From Oscillospiraceae bacterium (GTDB lineage Bacteria > Bacillota > Clostridia > Oscillospirales > Oscillospiraceae), in NCBI GenBank assembly GCA_017405865.1, contig JAFQZN010000052.1, positions 1 to 48,840 on the forward strand: a stretch of 48,840 nt of DNA. The letters are read 5' to 3'. Under the pieces are notes generated by a model that saw only the letters and a list, made by a program, of their open reading frames with translations, was not told the DNA's origin and did not search any database. Within the stretch, counting starts at the first letter, position 1. Every line of letters begins with the position of its first letter. The position numbers were made by a program, and so were the translations under genes. Below are positions 7,475 to 14,814 of this stretch, one piece after another.

Positions 7475-9042
7475 ACGAGCTGCTGAAAACCAGCCTGCTC
7501 TGGAGGACGGTCGCCGCGCTGTCTGCGTGGATCGGCCGCTCCCCTGTCGGGCGCGCGTCGGCTGCGCTCGGGCGGCTCTGGCGGCAGTCCGCGATCTACG
7601 GGCTTTTTGCAAGGCTCCTGTGCGCCGACAGCCACGCTGCACGGTCAAAGACGGCGGGCTTCTTCGACCGCATCAACGCGGGGCTGTGCCGCCTGGGGCA
7701 GAGGCTCATGCCTGCGGTGCGCGAGAGCCTTCTCTACCGGGTCTATGCGTGGATCATGCGCAAGGGGAGAGAAAGCGTCTTGCTCGGCTGGCTCTTTGCC
7801 GGCGGCATGACGGCGATTTTGCTCACGCTGATCGCCTCGTATGCGCTGCTGGACTGGCTTTTGCGCGACGTTTTGACCCTCGGGGCGATCTCGTCCGTCT
7901 GGGACGAGGCGCTGATGCTCGTGTGTCTTGCGTGGATCGTGATGCGGCGGATCAACACCGACCGCCCCCTGCGCAGCGCGTTTACGTCCACGGACGTCTA
8001 TCTGATCTTCTACCTGCTCGTCGGCGCCGCCCTCTTGAGCCTGACCTCCCGCTTCTGGGACATCAACATCACAGGCTTCCGCGCGAGCATGCAGTATATC
8101 CTGATCTTCTTCCTCGTCACAAGGCTCTTGCGCGATGAGCGCGACCTGCGGCTGATGTACGATGTGATGGTTGTGCTGGCGTTTGCCTTCGCGCTCTACG
8201 GCATCTGGCAGTTCGTGATCGGCGTGGAGATCCCGGAGACGTGGCAGGATCGCGCGGAGACCGCCGTGCGCACCCGCGTGTTTTCGATCTTCGCCAACCC
8301 GAACATCATGGCGGCGTATATGCTGCTGTTCGCGCCGATGGCGATCGGCAGAGCCTACACCTGCAGGACGCCTGCGGCGCAGACCTTCTTCTGGTTCGCC
8401 GGCATCTGCATGTGCGTTGCCTGCCTGTTCACGATGACGCGCGCGGCGTGGATGGCGCTGGCGATCGCGGCGGTGCTGTTTGCGCTGATCGTCGACCGCA
8501 GGCTCTTTGCGCTGATGCTCCTTGCGGGGATCGCAGCTTGCTTCCTGCCCTTCGTGCGCAGCCGCATCGGCTACCTGTTTACCCCGCAGTTTCAGGAGTC
8601 CAACGCCAGAGCCGGGCGCGGCAAGCGCTGGGAGACGGCCTTCGGCTATCTGGATGAAACCTACGCCTGGGGGACCGGCCTCGGCTACGGCATGTTCGGC
8701 GGCGCGGTCGCGGCGCAGAATCCGATCAACCCCGACTACAATTATATGTACGTCGACAATTACTACGTGAAGATCCTGGTCGAAAACGGCATCGCCGGAC
8801 TCGCCGCCTTCCTCACGAGCGCCCTCGGACTGCTCGTAAACGGCGTTCGGTCGGTCGCACGGTCGTCCCGGACGGGCGATAAGCCCCTGTGCGCGGGCAT
8901 GTTCTGCGGACTTGTGGCCATTTTGATCCACAGCTTCTTTGAGAGCCTGTGGGAAGAGCCGTATATGATGGCGCTGTTCTTCGCCGTCGCCGGCATGCTG
9001 GTCTTCGCAGGCTTCCTGAAACGAGAGGAGAAAACGGTATGA
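7471..9042 (+). CDS. O-antigen ligase / polymerase family membrane protein
   Basis: A 523-residue polytopic protein with about ten to twelve hydrophobic segments beginning near residue 105, after a polar N-terminal region of about 100 residues. The central part carries the Wzy_C/WaaL pattern: a motif around RVFSIFANPNIMAAYM near residue 272, and a large loop with Gly-rich GTGLGYGMFGG before the last helices. Such proteins polymerise or transfer lipid-linked glycans outside the membrane. It overlaps both neighbours by 4 nt (DUF4330 upstream, zinc-ribbon gene downstream). With CsaB it suggests a pyruvylated wall glycan, an inference. Confidence 0.88.
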   Translation: MNELLKTSLLWRTVAALSAWIGRSPVGRASAALGRLWRQSAIYGLFARLLCADSHAARSKTAGFFDRINAGLCRLGQRLMPAVRESLLYRVYAWIMRKGRESVLLGWLFAGGMTAILLTLIASYALLDWLLRDVLTLGAISSVWDEALMLVCLAWIVMRRINTDRPLRSAFTSTDVYLIFYLLVGAALLSLTSRFWDINITGFRASMQYILIFFLVTRLLRDERDLRLMYDVMVVLAFAFALYGIWQFVIGVEIPETWQDRAETAVRTRVFSIFANPNIMAAYMLLFAPMAIGRAYTCRTPAAQTFFWFAGICMCVACLFTMTRAAWMALAIAAVLFALIVDRRLFALMLLAGIAACFLPFVRSRIGYLFTPQFQESNARAGRGKRWETAFGYLDETYAWGTGLGYGMFGGAVAAQNPINPDYNYMYVDNYYVKILVENGIAGLAAFLTSALGLLVNGVRSVARSSRTGDKPLCAGMFCGLVAILIHSFFESLWEEPYMMALFFAVAGMLVFAGFLKREEKTV

Positions 9043-9590
9043 AATGTGTGCTTTGCGGCAGAGAAAACCCCGACGACGCCCTTTACTGCGGCGGCTGCGG
9101 CTGGCCGCAGAAAAAGCAGAAGGGCGGACGCGGCTGGCTCGTCGCCGTCTTGGGTATCGTCGCGGTGCTGCTGATCGCGGCGGCGGTCTTCATCTTCTTC
9201 CGCCCCGCGCCGCCGGAGCCGGTCGAGCCGCTTGCTCCCTACGAGCTGGTGGCGCAGACCTTTGTGGAAACCTACTGGAACAACGACATGCCGACCATGG
9301 AAACGGTGGTGGAATACCACTACTTCAGCTATCTGGAGGACGAGCTGGACACCGGAAGACCGGTCGCCTGCGAGGCTGTGGCGGAGCGGTCCGTCCCCTG
9401 CGACGACGGCACCGTTCTGGACGTTGAAATGGCGCTCAGCTTCATGGGCGGCTACGACACCGTCACCGAGGCCTACGACGTCACGGTGCGCTATACGGCA
9501 GACGGGCAGCCCGGCAGCACCGACGTCACGGTCGGCAAAATCGGCGATCGCTGGGTCGTGGTGAAATACCGCCCGTTCTACGCGGATTAA
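9039..9590 (+). CDS. Zinc-ribbon membrane protein, 183 aa
   Basis: The N-terminus is a rubredoxin-like zinc ribbon, CVLCGRENPDDALYCGGCG (two CxxC knuckles in residues 3-22), followed by a Lys-rich linker, one membrane helix (about residues 31-50) and an extracytoplasmic domain of about 120 residues resembling a small NTF2- or cystatin-like fold (inference). The start ATG overlaps the stop of the ligase gene (ATGA). Three more proteins of similar plan follow or lie elsewhere in the window. Function unknown. Confidence 0.85.
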   Translation: MKCVLCGRENPDDALYCGGCGWPQKKQKGGRGWLVAVLGIVAVLLIAAAVFIFFRPAPPEPVEPLAPYELVAQTFVETYWNNDMPTMETVVEYHYFSYLEDELDTGRPVACEAVAERSVPCDDGTVLDVEMALSFMGGYDTVTEAYDVTVRYTADGQPGSTDVTVGKIGDRWVVVKYRPFYAD

Positions 9591-9604
9591 GGGGGCGGAG
9601 AAGG

Positions 9605-10294
9605 ATGATTTGCAAGCATTGCGGAAAAGAGATCGACGAGGGCCTGACCTTCTGCACCTTCTGTGGCGAGCCGCAGGAGGAAACGGCAAGACGCCCCGTC
9701 CCCGAGCAGAAAAATAAGAGCCTGCTGGCGCCCCTTCTGATCGTCCTTGCCTTCGCGGCGGCGGTGGCGGTCTGTATGTGGCTCTTCGTTTTCCGCGGGA
9801 CGGAGGCGCAGGAGCCGGAACAGCCGACGCTCCCGCGCGTCACCGTGGATGAATCCGCCTACGAGACAATGGCAAGGGAGTTTGCGCAGGCGATCCTGCT
9901 GGGCGATTTCGACACCATCGGCGCGGACGTGCATCCGCAGATGAAGGAGAAGGTCGTCGCGCTGTTCAAAAATACGAACTTTCTCTTTGAAAGCTGCTCC
10001 ATCCGGTCCGCCGAGGTGCGGAAGATCCGCCGGAACGAGGAGCGCATGTACGAGAGCGGCCTGTACGAGGACTACGGCATGGAGGCGGCGATCGACGACG
10101 CCTACGAGGTCGTGATCGCCTTCGAGGCGGTCTATCGCGGCAAGCCCTACAACGGCGAAATGACCGTGCTGGTCGCGGACATTGACGGCGGACGCTTCGT
10201 CGTGCAGTCAGCGCTGACGGATATGGACGTCGCCTTCTACGAGGACAACTACGACCGGGGCGACTACTATTTTGACACCCATTCGGAAGAATAA
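9605..10294 (+). CDS. Zinc-ribbon membrane protein, 229 aa
   Basis: Residues 3-22 form a zinc ribbon (CKHCGKEIDEGLTFCTFCG), followed by a polar linker, a membrane helix at about residues 40-62 and an acidic extracytoplasmic domain of about 165 residues. It is a paralogue in layout of the preceding gene, with little obvious sequence identity in the outer domain. A GGGGGCGGAGAAGG site precedes the start. It lies 14 nt behind its neighbour in an apparent operon. Function unknown; sensing of the envelope is only a guess. Confidence 0.85.
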   Translation: MICKHCGKEIDEGLTFCTFCGEPQEETARRPVPEQKNKSLLAPLLIVLAFAAAVAVCMWLFVFRGTEAQEPEQPTLPRVTVDESAYETMAREFAQAILLGDFDTIGADVHPQMKEKVVALFKNTNFLFESCSIRSAEVRKIRRNEERMYESGLYEDYGMEAAIDDAYEVVIAFEAVYRGKPYNGEMTVLVADIDGGRFVVQSALTDMDVAFYEDNYDRGDYYFDTHSEE

Positions 10295-10305
10295 GGAGAA
10301 ACACC

Positions 10306-11154
10306 ATGGAGAACGAAACTCGGACGCCTGCTCCCGAACAACAGCCACAGCCGGTTCAGCAGCCGGTACAATCCCCGGTGCAGCCGCAGCCGGTTCAGCA
10401 GCCGCAGTATCCGCCGTATGCGCCGCAGCCGCAATATCCGCAGCAGCAATACGCCGGGCAGCCGCAGTATCGGCCGGCCTATCCTCCCTATGCACAGCCG
10501 CAGCCGGCGCAGCAGCAAAAAAAGACAGCCGCGTGGAAAATCGTCGTTCCCATCGTGGCGGGCGTTCTGGTGCTTGCGCTTCTGGCGGGCGTGTACTTCC
10601 TGTTCCTGCGCGCGACGCCGGTGGAGAGCCTGCGGCTGTATGAGGACTCGATCACCCTGCGGCCGGGCGACGTCTATGAGCTGTACTACACCTGCGAGCC
10701 TGCGGACGCGGACGCGTTCGCGGTCAGCTGGTCGTCCGGCGACCCGTCCGTCGCGACCGTGGAAAACGGCACGGTCACTGCCGTCGGCGTGGGCAAATGC
10801 CCCGTCACGGTGACGGCTGAGAACGGCGTCCGCGCCGTCTGCCATGTCGTGGTCGAGGAGGTGCCGCTGAACGGAGAGATTGTCGGCATGTGGCGCTTCA
10901 ACGGCGCATTCATCGACGGCACGGCCTATAACGCCGACGAATCAGACGCCGCGCTGGTCGTTCATGCGAATCAGACCGGTACGCTGACCATCGACGGCAA
11001 GAGAATGACCTTCCAATGGCGCTTCCTCTGCCACGAGGACGGCATAGATCAGTATGAGATGCGGGTCGACGACGGAACGGTCTGCACGATCCTGTACTAC
11101 GGCGATCTGACGATCTACGGCGACGAGGAAAACTCCATCAACTTCATCCGATAA
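10306..11154 (+). CDS. Pro/Gln-rich membrane protein with a Big_2 domain
   Basis: The 282-residue protein starts with about 65 cytoplasmic residues dominated by Pro, Gln and Tyr (repeats of QPVQQP, QPQYP), without the zinc ribbon seen in neighbours. A membrane helix follows at about 76-100. Residues about 105-187 form a Big_2-type immunoglobulin-like domain (VESLRLYEDSITLRPGD ... SWSSGDPSVATVENG), and residues about 190-282 form a second small beta-rich domain (GMWRFNGAFIDG) that recurs in similar form in gut Firmicutes. Co-transcription with the zinc-ribbon genes is likely (11-nt gap, AAGGAGA site). It is probably a surface protein. Confidence 0.82.
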   Translation: MENETRTPAPEQQPQPVQQPVQSPVQPQPVQQPQYPPYAPQPQYPQQQYAGQPQYRPAYPPYAQPQPAQQQKKTAAWKIVVPIVAGVLVLALLAGVYFLFLRATPVESLRLYEDSITLRPGDVYELYYTCEPADADAFAVSWSSGDPSVATVENGTVTAVGVGKCPVTVTAENGVRAVCHVVVEEVPLNGEIVGMWRFNGAFIDGTAYNADESDAALVVHANQTGTLTIDGKRMTFQWRFLCHEDGIDQYEMRVDDGTVCTILYYGDLTIYGDEENSINFIR

Positions 11155-11172
11155 CATCACGGAGGCAAGGGC

Positions 11173-11946
11173 ATGATTTGCAGGCAATGCGGCAGCGAAT
11201 GCGCCGAGGGGTCGCTCTTTTGCGGCGTCTGCGGCGCTTCCCTGACGGACAAGGCTGCACCGGAGGCGACCGGCGCTGCAGAAAAACAGAAAAAGAGAAT
11301 AAAGCTGTCGCTTCTGCAGTGGATCGCGATCGGTACGGCGCTGCTTGCCATCGGCATCGTCCTGTATCTGATCCTGCGCGGGACGCCCGCCGAGGAGATC
11401 CGCCTGACGCAGAACGAGCTGTCGGTCAAGATCGACACGACCTTCCGGCTCAACTATAAGCTGACGCCGGAGGATTCGGACGACGAGGTCAGTTGGTCGA
11501 CCAGCGACGAGCGCGTGGCCACGGTGGAGGGCGGCGTTTTGACCGCCGTTTCCGAGGGCGACTGCGTCATCACCGCGCTGACGGACAGCGGCTGCAAGGA
11601 TCTTTGCTACTTGCGCGTCCTGCCGCCCCTGCAGCCGCAGGAGAAGGAGGCGACCGGCTACCGCCGCCTCTACGCCTCCACGGTTGACGGCGCGGTGACC
11701 TACCATTACGGCACGGAGTACACCCTCGCGCTCTACAGCGATCTGACGGGCTTTCTGTACTGCCCGGACGGATCGTGGCAGCTGACGTGGTCATATGCCG
11801 GCATGAACGGCCTGCGCTACGTGTTCGACGGCGAGCTGTCGAGCGGCGAGAAGGTGACGATCACCTACGATGCCGACACCGGGCATTCCATGCACGGCGT
11901 CGTGACGCTGCTGCTCAACAACGGCACCCTGTGGACGTTCAAGTAA
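11173..11946 (+). CDS. Zinc-ribbon membrane protein with a Big_2 domain
   Basis: A zinc ribbon at residues 3-22 (CRQCGSECAEGSLFCGVCG) is followed by a linker, a membrane helix at about 47-70 and a Big_2 domain at about 76-155 (IRLTQNELSVKID ... SWSTSDERVATVEGG). The last 95 residues are a separate beta-rich module. The layout combines those of the three preceding genes. The ATG follows a GGAGGCAAGGGC site 18 nt behind the previous gene. Last gene of the envelope operon; no clear terminator was found behind it. Function unknown. Confidence 0.84.
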   Translation: MICRQCGSECAEGSLFCGVCGASLTDKAAPEATGAAEKQKKRIKLSLLQWIAIGTALLAIGIVLYLILRGTPAEEIRLTQNELSVKIDTTFRLNYKLTPEDSDDEVSWSTSDERVATVEGGVLTAVSEGDCVITALTDSGCKDLCYLRVLPPLQPQEKEATGYRRLYASTVDGAVTYHYGTEYTLALYSDLTGFLYCPDGSWQLTWSYAGMNGLRYVFDGELSSGEKVTITYDADTGHSMHGVVTLLLNNGTLWTFK

Positions 11947-12146
11947 TGCGCAATGCGCAATGCTCAATTATGCATATTCCCTCGTCCGTGTCATTGCGAG
12001 GTCGCGGTAGCGACCGTGGCAATCTGTCCCTGTCGACGCGGGACACTCTACCGTTATACGATACACGTGCCATACCTGTCACGGACAGATTCCCTTGCAG
12101 CCTTCGGCTGCGGGAATGACAGGATGGGAAAGCGCCTCCGTCTCTG
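11947..12146. repeat. Intergenic repeats of the GTCATTGC family
   Basis: This gap opens with the short repeat ATGCGCAATGCTCAATTATG (also near 38100, inverted near 25075, related at 45160). It continues with GTCATTGCGAGG...GTGGCAATCTGTCC units and the CGTGCCATACCTGTCACGGA form. These units recur at about fifteen places in the window. No gene is supported here. Confidence 0.75.
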
Positions 12147-12305
12147 TCATTGCCCGACTTGCTCGGGCAATCTGTGCCTCTCTGTGACCGAGCCGCAGCG
12201 GATGCGGCTCTCGGCGCGGTTGCCGCAGGCGCCGCCGTTGATCACCGGCAGCTTCGGATCGTGCAGCTCGGAATGCCGCTCCGGCTGCTTCGGCTTTTCT
12301 GTCAT
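12147..12305 (-). CDS. Possible small protein, 52 aa
   Basis: From an ATG with an excellent GGGAGG site 6-7 nt upstream the frame reads MTEKPKQPERHSELHDPKLP followed by VINGGACGN and then a stretch whose DNA is the GTCATTGC intergenic repeat, so the C-terminus looks accidental. The first 30 residues are polar and plausible as a short peptide. It follows the terminator of the sigma-like operon. The ribosome site itself resembles one arm of that terminator. It may be a real small gene truncated by repeat insertion, or no gene. Confidence 0.35.
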   Translation of the reverse strand: MTEKPKQPERHSELHDPKLPVINGGACGNRAESRIRCGSVTERHRLPEQVGQ

Positions 12306-12379
12306 AAAAATCCCTCCCCAACGTAGTTTGTTCGTCCGGGCGCGGTTTATGTATCTGCGCAGTGCAGGTTGAAGCAATA

Positions 12380-12419
12380 AAATCCCTCCCGAACGCAGCT
12401 TGTTCGGGAGGGCGTTTTT
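12380..12419 (-). terminator. Terminator of the small sigma-like operon
   Basis: CCCTCCCGAAC / GTTCGGGAGGG form a perfect 11-bp stem (12384-12412). T-rich tracts follow on both strands, so it may work both ways. A degenerate copy of its left arm lies at 12307-12335. Confidence 0.8.
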
Positions 12420-12429
12420 ATGTATTTTC

Positions 12430-12669
12430 CTAATACCGCAGGAAGCGCCGCAGGCGGGCTTCCGCGCGGTGCAGGGTGCGGCAGACCGTGGAGCGGCTCA
12501 CGCCGCGCTCGGCGGCGATCTGCGCCTGCGTTTTGCCGCCGTAGTAGACAGCCAGCAGCACCTCTCGCTGCGCGCTTGTCAGCTCGTCGCGGATCACGCG
12601 CTCGATGCGCCGCAGCTGCGCCTGACGCGGCAGCCGGACGTCGGTATAATCAGAGGGTATATTTATCAT
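12430..12669 (-). CDS. Sigma-70 region 4-like DNA-binding protein, 79 aa
   Basis: Residues about 27-75 match sigma-70 region 4: LTSAQREVLLAVYYGGKTQ followed by the helix-turn-helix AQIAAERGVSRSTVCRTLHRA. Only this region is present; there is no region 2, so it cannot be a complete sigma factor. Such short proteins in Clostridia may act as DNA-binding activators or sigma-like partners. The start overlaps the upstream coiled-coil gene by 20 nt and the two share one operon with a CxxC protein. The operon promoter has two XRE-type operators at 13172-13202. Confidence 0.78.
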   Translation of the reverse strand: MINIPSDYTDVRLPRQAQLRRIERVIRDELTSAQREVLLAVYYGGKTQAQIAAERGVSRSTVCRTLHRAEARLRRFLRY

Positions 12670-12883
12670 TGCGCCAATAGCCCCTTTCGTAATAGTGTGC
12701 CGTCAGCTCCTTGAGCTCGCGGCACTGCGTCATGATCCCGGACAGGAGCGCGATCTCGTGCCGCAGGGATGCGCGGCGCTGCGGGTCTGACGCATCCTTC
12801 AGCTCCTTGCGCAGCAGGCGCAGCCTGTCACGCAGGAGAAGCGCCGCCTGACGGTAGCCCTCGGACAGCTCTGCCAGCCTCAT
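12650..12883 (-). CDS. Small coiled-coil-like protein, 77 aa
   Basis: A short, highly charged helical protein rich in Leu, Arg and Glu (heptad-like spacing in YRQAALLLRDRLRLLRKEL). It ends with an aromatic tail (HYYERGYWRNDKY). I do not recognise a family. Its ATG overlaps the stop of the upstream CxxC gene (ATGA) and its 3' end overlaps the sigma-like gene by 20 nt, so the three proteins are made from one message and may form a complex (inference). Confidence 0.7.
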   Translation of the reverse strand: MRLAELSEGYRQAALLLRDRLRLLRKELKDASDPQRRASLRHEIALLSGIMTQCRELKELTAHYYERGYWRNDKYTL

Positions 12884-13038
12884 ACGATCACTTCCAGCGC
12901 AGTCCGAAAATAGTCGCGCGCGAAATCAAGCAGACAGTCGGGACAGATGCACAGCCCGTTCACACGATAGCAAACGTCGCCGGCAAGCAGCTCCTCGCCG
13001 CAAAGATCACACAGGCACACGGTTTCTGGTCTGGTCAA
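12880..13038 (-). CDS. Small CxxC zinc-binding protein, 52 aa, TTG start
   Basis: This gene is easily missed because it starts with TTG. A GGGAGGTGAATCCGG ribosome site lies upstream. The product begins MTRPETVCLCDLCGEELLAG and contains CxxC pairs in residues 8-13 and 30-35 (CLCDLC, CICPDC), a likely zinc-binding fold. It ends RTALEVIV and its stop overlaps the ATG of the coiled-coil gene. It is the first gene of the three-gene operon. Function unknown. Confidence 0.72.
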   Translation of the reverse strand: MTRPETVCLCDLCGEELLAGDVCYRVNGLCICPDCLLDFARDYFRTALEVIV

Positions 13039-13171
13039 CCGGATTCACCTCCCGTTGGGATTCAGCTTATCCAAGCGAGGAAAATCACGACCAAAAACCA
13101 ATATTAAGGAGACGAAAAATGAAGCAATGCGAACATTAATGTAAAACTTAATTTCCAATTATTTCCAGTCC

Positions 13172-13209
13172 TACACGGAAAGTGTACTACACGAAGTGTG
13201 TAATGTCAA
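13172..13209 (-). promoter_or_regulatory. Promoter with two tandem TACAC-N5-GTGTA operators
   Basis: On the minus strand TTGACA (13204-13209) and TACACT (13181-13186) are 17 nt apart. Two identical-type palindromes, TACACGGAAAGTGTA (13172-13186) and TACACGAAGTGTGTA (13188-13202), cover the -10 box and the spacer, 16 bp centre to centre. This is a repressor layout. The adjacent divergent XRE protein is the obvious candidate binder (inference). The leader to the TTG start is about 135 nt. Confidence 0.75.
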
Positions 13210-13296
13210 GTGTTTTTTTCCAAACGGCAAATACTTACAAAATGCGCGCGGCGCAAATGGTAGGGTAAAACTGCGAAAAGGAAGGGAGGGATGCAC

Positions 13297-14178
13297 ATGC
13301 TCGGCGCGAGGATCGCGCTGCTGCGGCGGCAGGCGGGGCTGTCGCAGCGGGCGCTGGCTGCTGCCCTGCAGGTCAGCCCGAGCGCGGTGGGAATGTATGA
13401 GCAGGAGCGGCGCGTCCCCTCTACCGCTCTTTTGGTCGAAATGGCGCGGCTGTTCGGCGTAACGACGGATTTTTTGCTGACGGGCAGCGCAGCGGCTGCC
13501 GACGCGCCGCGCTTGCTTGCGTTGACCGACCGGATCCGCAAACCCCTTCGTACACAGGACGGCAACCCGCTGTCCCGGACGGACGCGGCGCTCCTGCTCA
13601 ACGCCGTTCTGACGGCGGGGGAGTTGACGGACGCCGAAAAATCGGCTATCATGGAGAAAACCGGGGGAGGGGAAACCATGACGGACGAGGAATTGATGCG
13701 TCAGGCGCTTGCGCTGGCGAAGGAGGCTGCGGCCGACGGGGAGGTACCGGTCGGCTGCGTGATCACGGACGGCGAGCGGATCGTCGGACGCGGCAGAAAC
13801 CGCCGCGAGAAAGGCAAAAATGCCCTCTATCACGCGGAGCTGGAGGCGATCAACGAGGCCTGCTGCAGCTTAGGCGGCTGGCGGCTGTGGAGATGTACGA
13901 TGTACGTCACGCTGGAGCCCTGCCCGATGTGCGCCGGGGCGATCATCAACGCGCGCATCGCGCGGCTGGTCTACGGCGCGCCGGACGCGAGAGCGGGCTC
14001 CTGCGGCACGCTGACCGACCTGTTCGCCCTGCCCTATAACCACCGCCCGGAGGTCACGCGCGGGGTTTTGGAGGAGGACTGCGCCGCCGTCCTGCAGGAA
14101 TTCTTCCGCAAGCTGCGGGAAAACCCGCCTGTGAAGACGTGGAAAAAGCCGGAGGAACGAAACCGGGGGAATGGTTGA
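13297..14178 (+). CDS. XRE-type regulator fused in frame to TadA deaminase
   Basis: The open frame of 293 residues has an XRE/cro helix-turn-helix at about residues 1-62 (LGARIALLRRQAGLSQRAL ... SPSAVGMYEQERRVPS), a linker region to about residue 127, and a complete TadA from residue 128. The ATG at 13297 is favoured over 13291 because the GGGAGG site is well spaced. The regulator lacks its own stop codon. TadA has a separate good ribosome site and ATG, so both a fusion and a free TadA could be made. It is divergent from the twin-operator promoter. A recently lost stop codon is an alternative to a functional fusion. Confidence 0.7.
   Translation: MLGARIALLRRQAGLSQRALAAALQVSPSAVGMYEQERRVPSTALLVEMARLFGVTTDFLLTGSAAAADAPRLLALTDRIRKPLRTQDGNPLSRTDAALLLNAVLTAGELTDAEKSAIMEKTGGGETMTDEELMRQALALAKEAAADGEVPVGCVITDGERIVGRGRNRREKGKNALYHAELEAINEACCSLGGWRLWRCTMYVTLEPCPMCAGAIINARIARLVYGAPDARAGSCGTLTDLFALPYNHRPEVTRGVLEEDCAAVLQEFFRKLRENPPVKTWKKPEERNRGNG
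13678..14178 (+). CDS. tadA: tRNA-specific adenosine deaminase (internal start)
   Basis: TadA converts adenosine 34 to inosine in the anticodon of tRNA-Arg(ACG). The 166-residue product has the zinc site H52-A-E54 (YHAELEAI) and the PCPMC pair with C82 and C85, plus the usual MYVTLEPC strand. Length is normal for free TadA. The ATG has a GGGGGAGGGG site about 6 nt upstream, which makes this internal start likely even though the frame is open upstream into the XRE domain. The stop overlaps an AT-rich palindrome. Confidence 0.9.
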   Translation: MTDEELMRQALALAKEAAADGEVPVGCVITDGERIVGRGRNRREKGKNALYHAELEAINEACCSLGGWRLWRCTMYVTLEPCPMCAGAIINARIARLVYGAPDARAGSCGTLTDLFALPYNHRPEVTRGVLEEDCAAVLQEFFRKLRENPPVKTWKKPEERNRGNG

Positions 14179-14199
14179 CAATAATTATTTTATGTAAAC
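14174..14199. repeat. AT-rich palindromic repeat, copy at the tadA stop
   Basis: A 26-nt imperfect palindrome (GTTGAC...TATGTAAAC) related to exact copies at 17596-17621 and 19651-19676. It overlaps the tadA stop codon. Confidence 0.65.
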
Positions 14200-14264
14200 C
14201 ACAAATTCAAATTCCGCCTCCTTCTTCCTCCTGTGTCAGCACCCGTGGCTCCCGCACAGTGGGA

Positions 14265-14800
14265 GACTGCGCCGCCAAAGGCTCCCCTGCGCAAGGGGAG
14301 CTGGCTTTGCCGAAGGCGAAGCCTGAGGGGGTGTCAACGCCAAGTGCAAGCGCAATACGGCGAAGAGCGGCAACAATCCCTCCGTCACGGCTGACGCCGT
14401 GCCACCTCCCTCCCAGAGGGGACTGCGCCGCGCCGAAAGGCTCCCCTGTGCAAGGGGAGCTGGCTTTGCCGAAGGCAAAGACTGAGGGGTTGTCAACGTC
14501 AAGTGCAAGCGCAATACGGCGAAGAGCGGCAACAATCCCTCCGTCACGGCTGACGCCGTGCCACCTCCCTCCCAGAGTGGACTGCGCCGCGCCGAAAGGC
14601 TCCCCTGTGCAAGGGGAGCTGGCTTTGCCGAAGGCAAAGCCTGAGGGGTTGTCAACGTCAAGTGCAAGCGCAATACGGCGAAGAGCGGCAACAATTCCTC
14701 CGTCACGGCTGACGCCGTGCCACCTCCCTCCCAGTGGAAGGCTGCGCCGCCAAAGGCTCCCCTGTGCAAGGGGAGCTGGGTTTGCCTCCTCCCCCTCCAA
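14265..14800. repeat. Tandem array of a 159-bp intergenic repeat
   Basis: Three full units and one partial unit repeat with a period of 157-159 bp; the marker GCTCCCCTGTGCAAGGGGAG starts at 14281, 14440, 14599 and 14756. Each unit contains GGCTTTGCCGAAGGC and CGTCACGGCTGACGCCGTG hairpins. Long reading frames cross it on both strands only because the period is a multiple of three or nearly so. Single relatives lie at 17785-17945, 47060-47280 and 48527-48662. Confidence 0.85.
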
Positions 14801-14814
14801 GGGAAAGGCTTTCC

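Noticed and set aside
13119-13139. Seven-codon frame (MKQCEH) with an AAGGAG site between the operator and the CxxC gene
   Set aside because: Too short, no promoter in that direction, and it lies in the antisense leader of the small operon; recorded only as a curiosity.
14265-14800. CRISPR array
   Set aside because: The period of 159 bp, lack of unique spacers and absence of cas genes exclude it.
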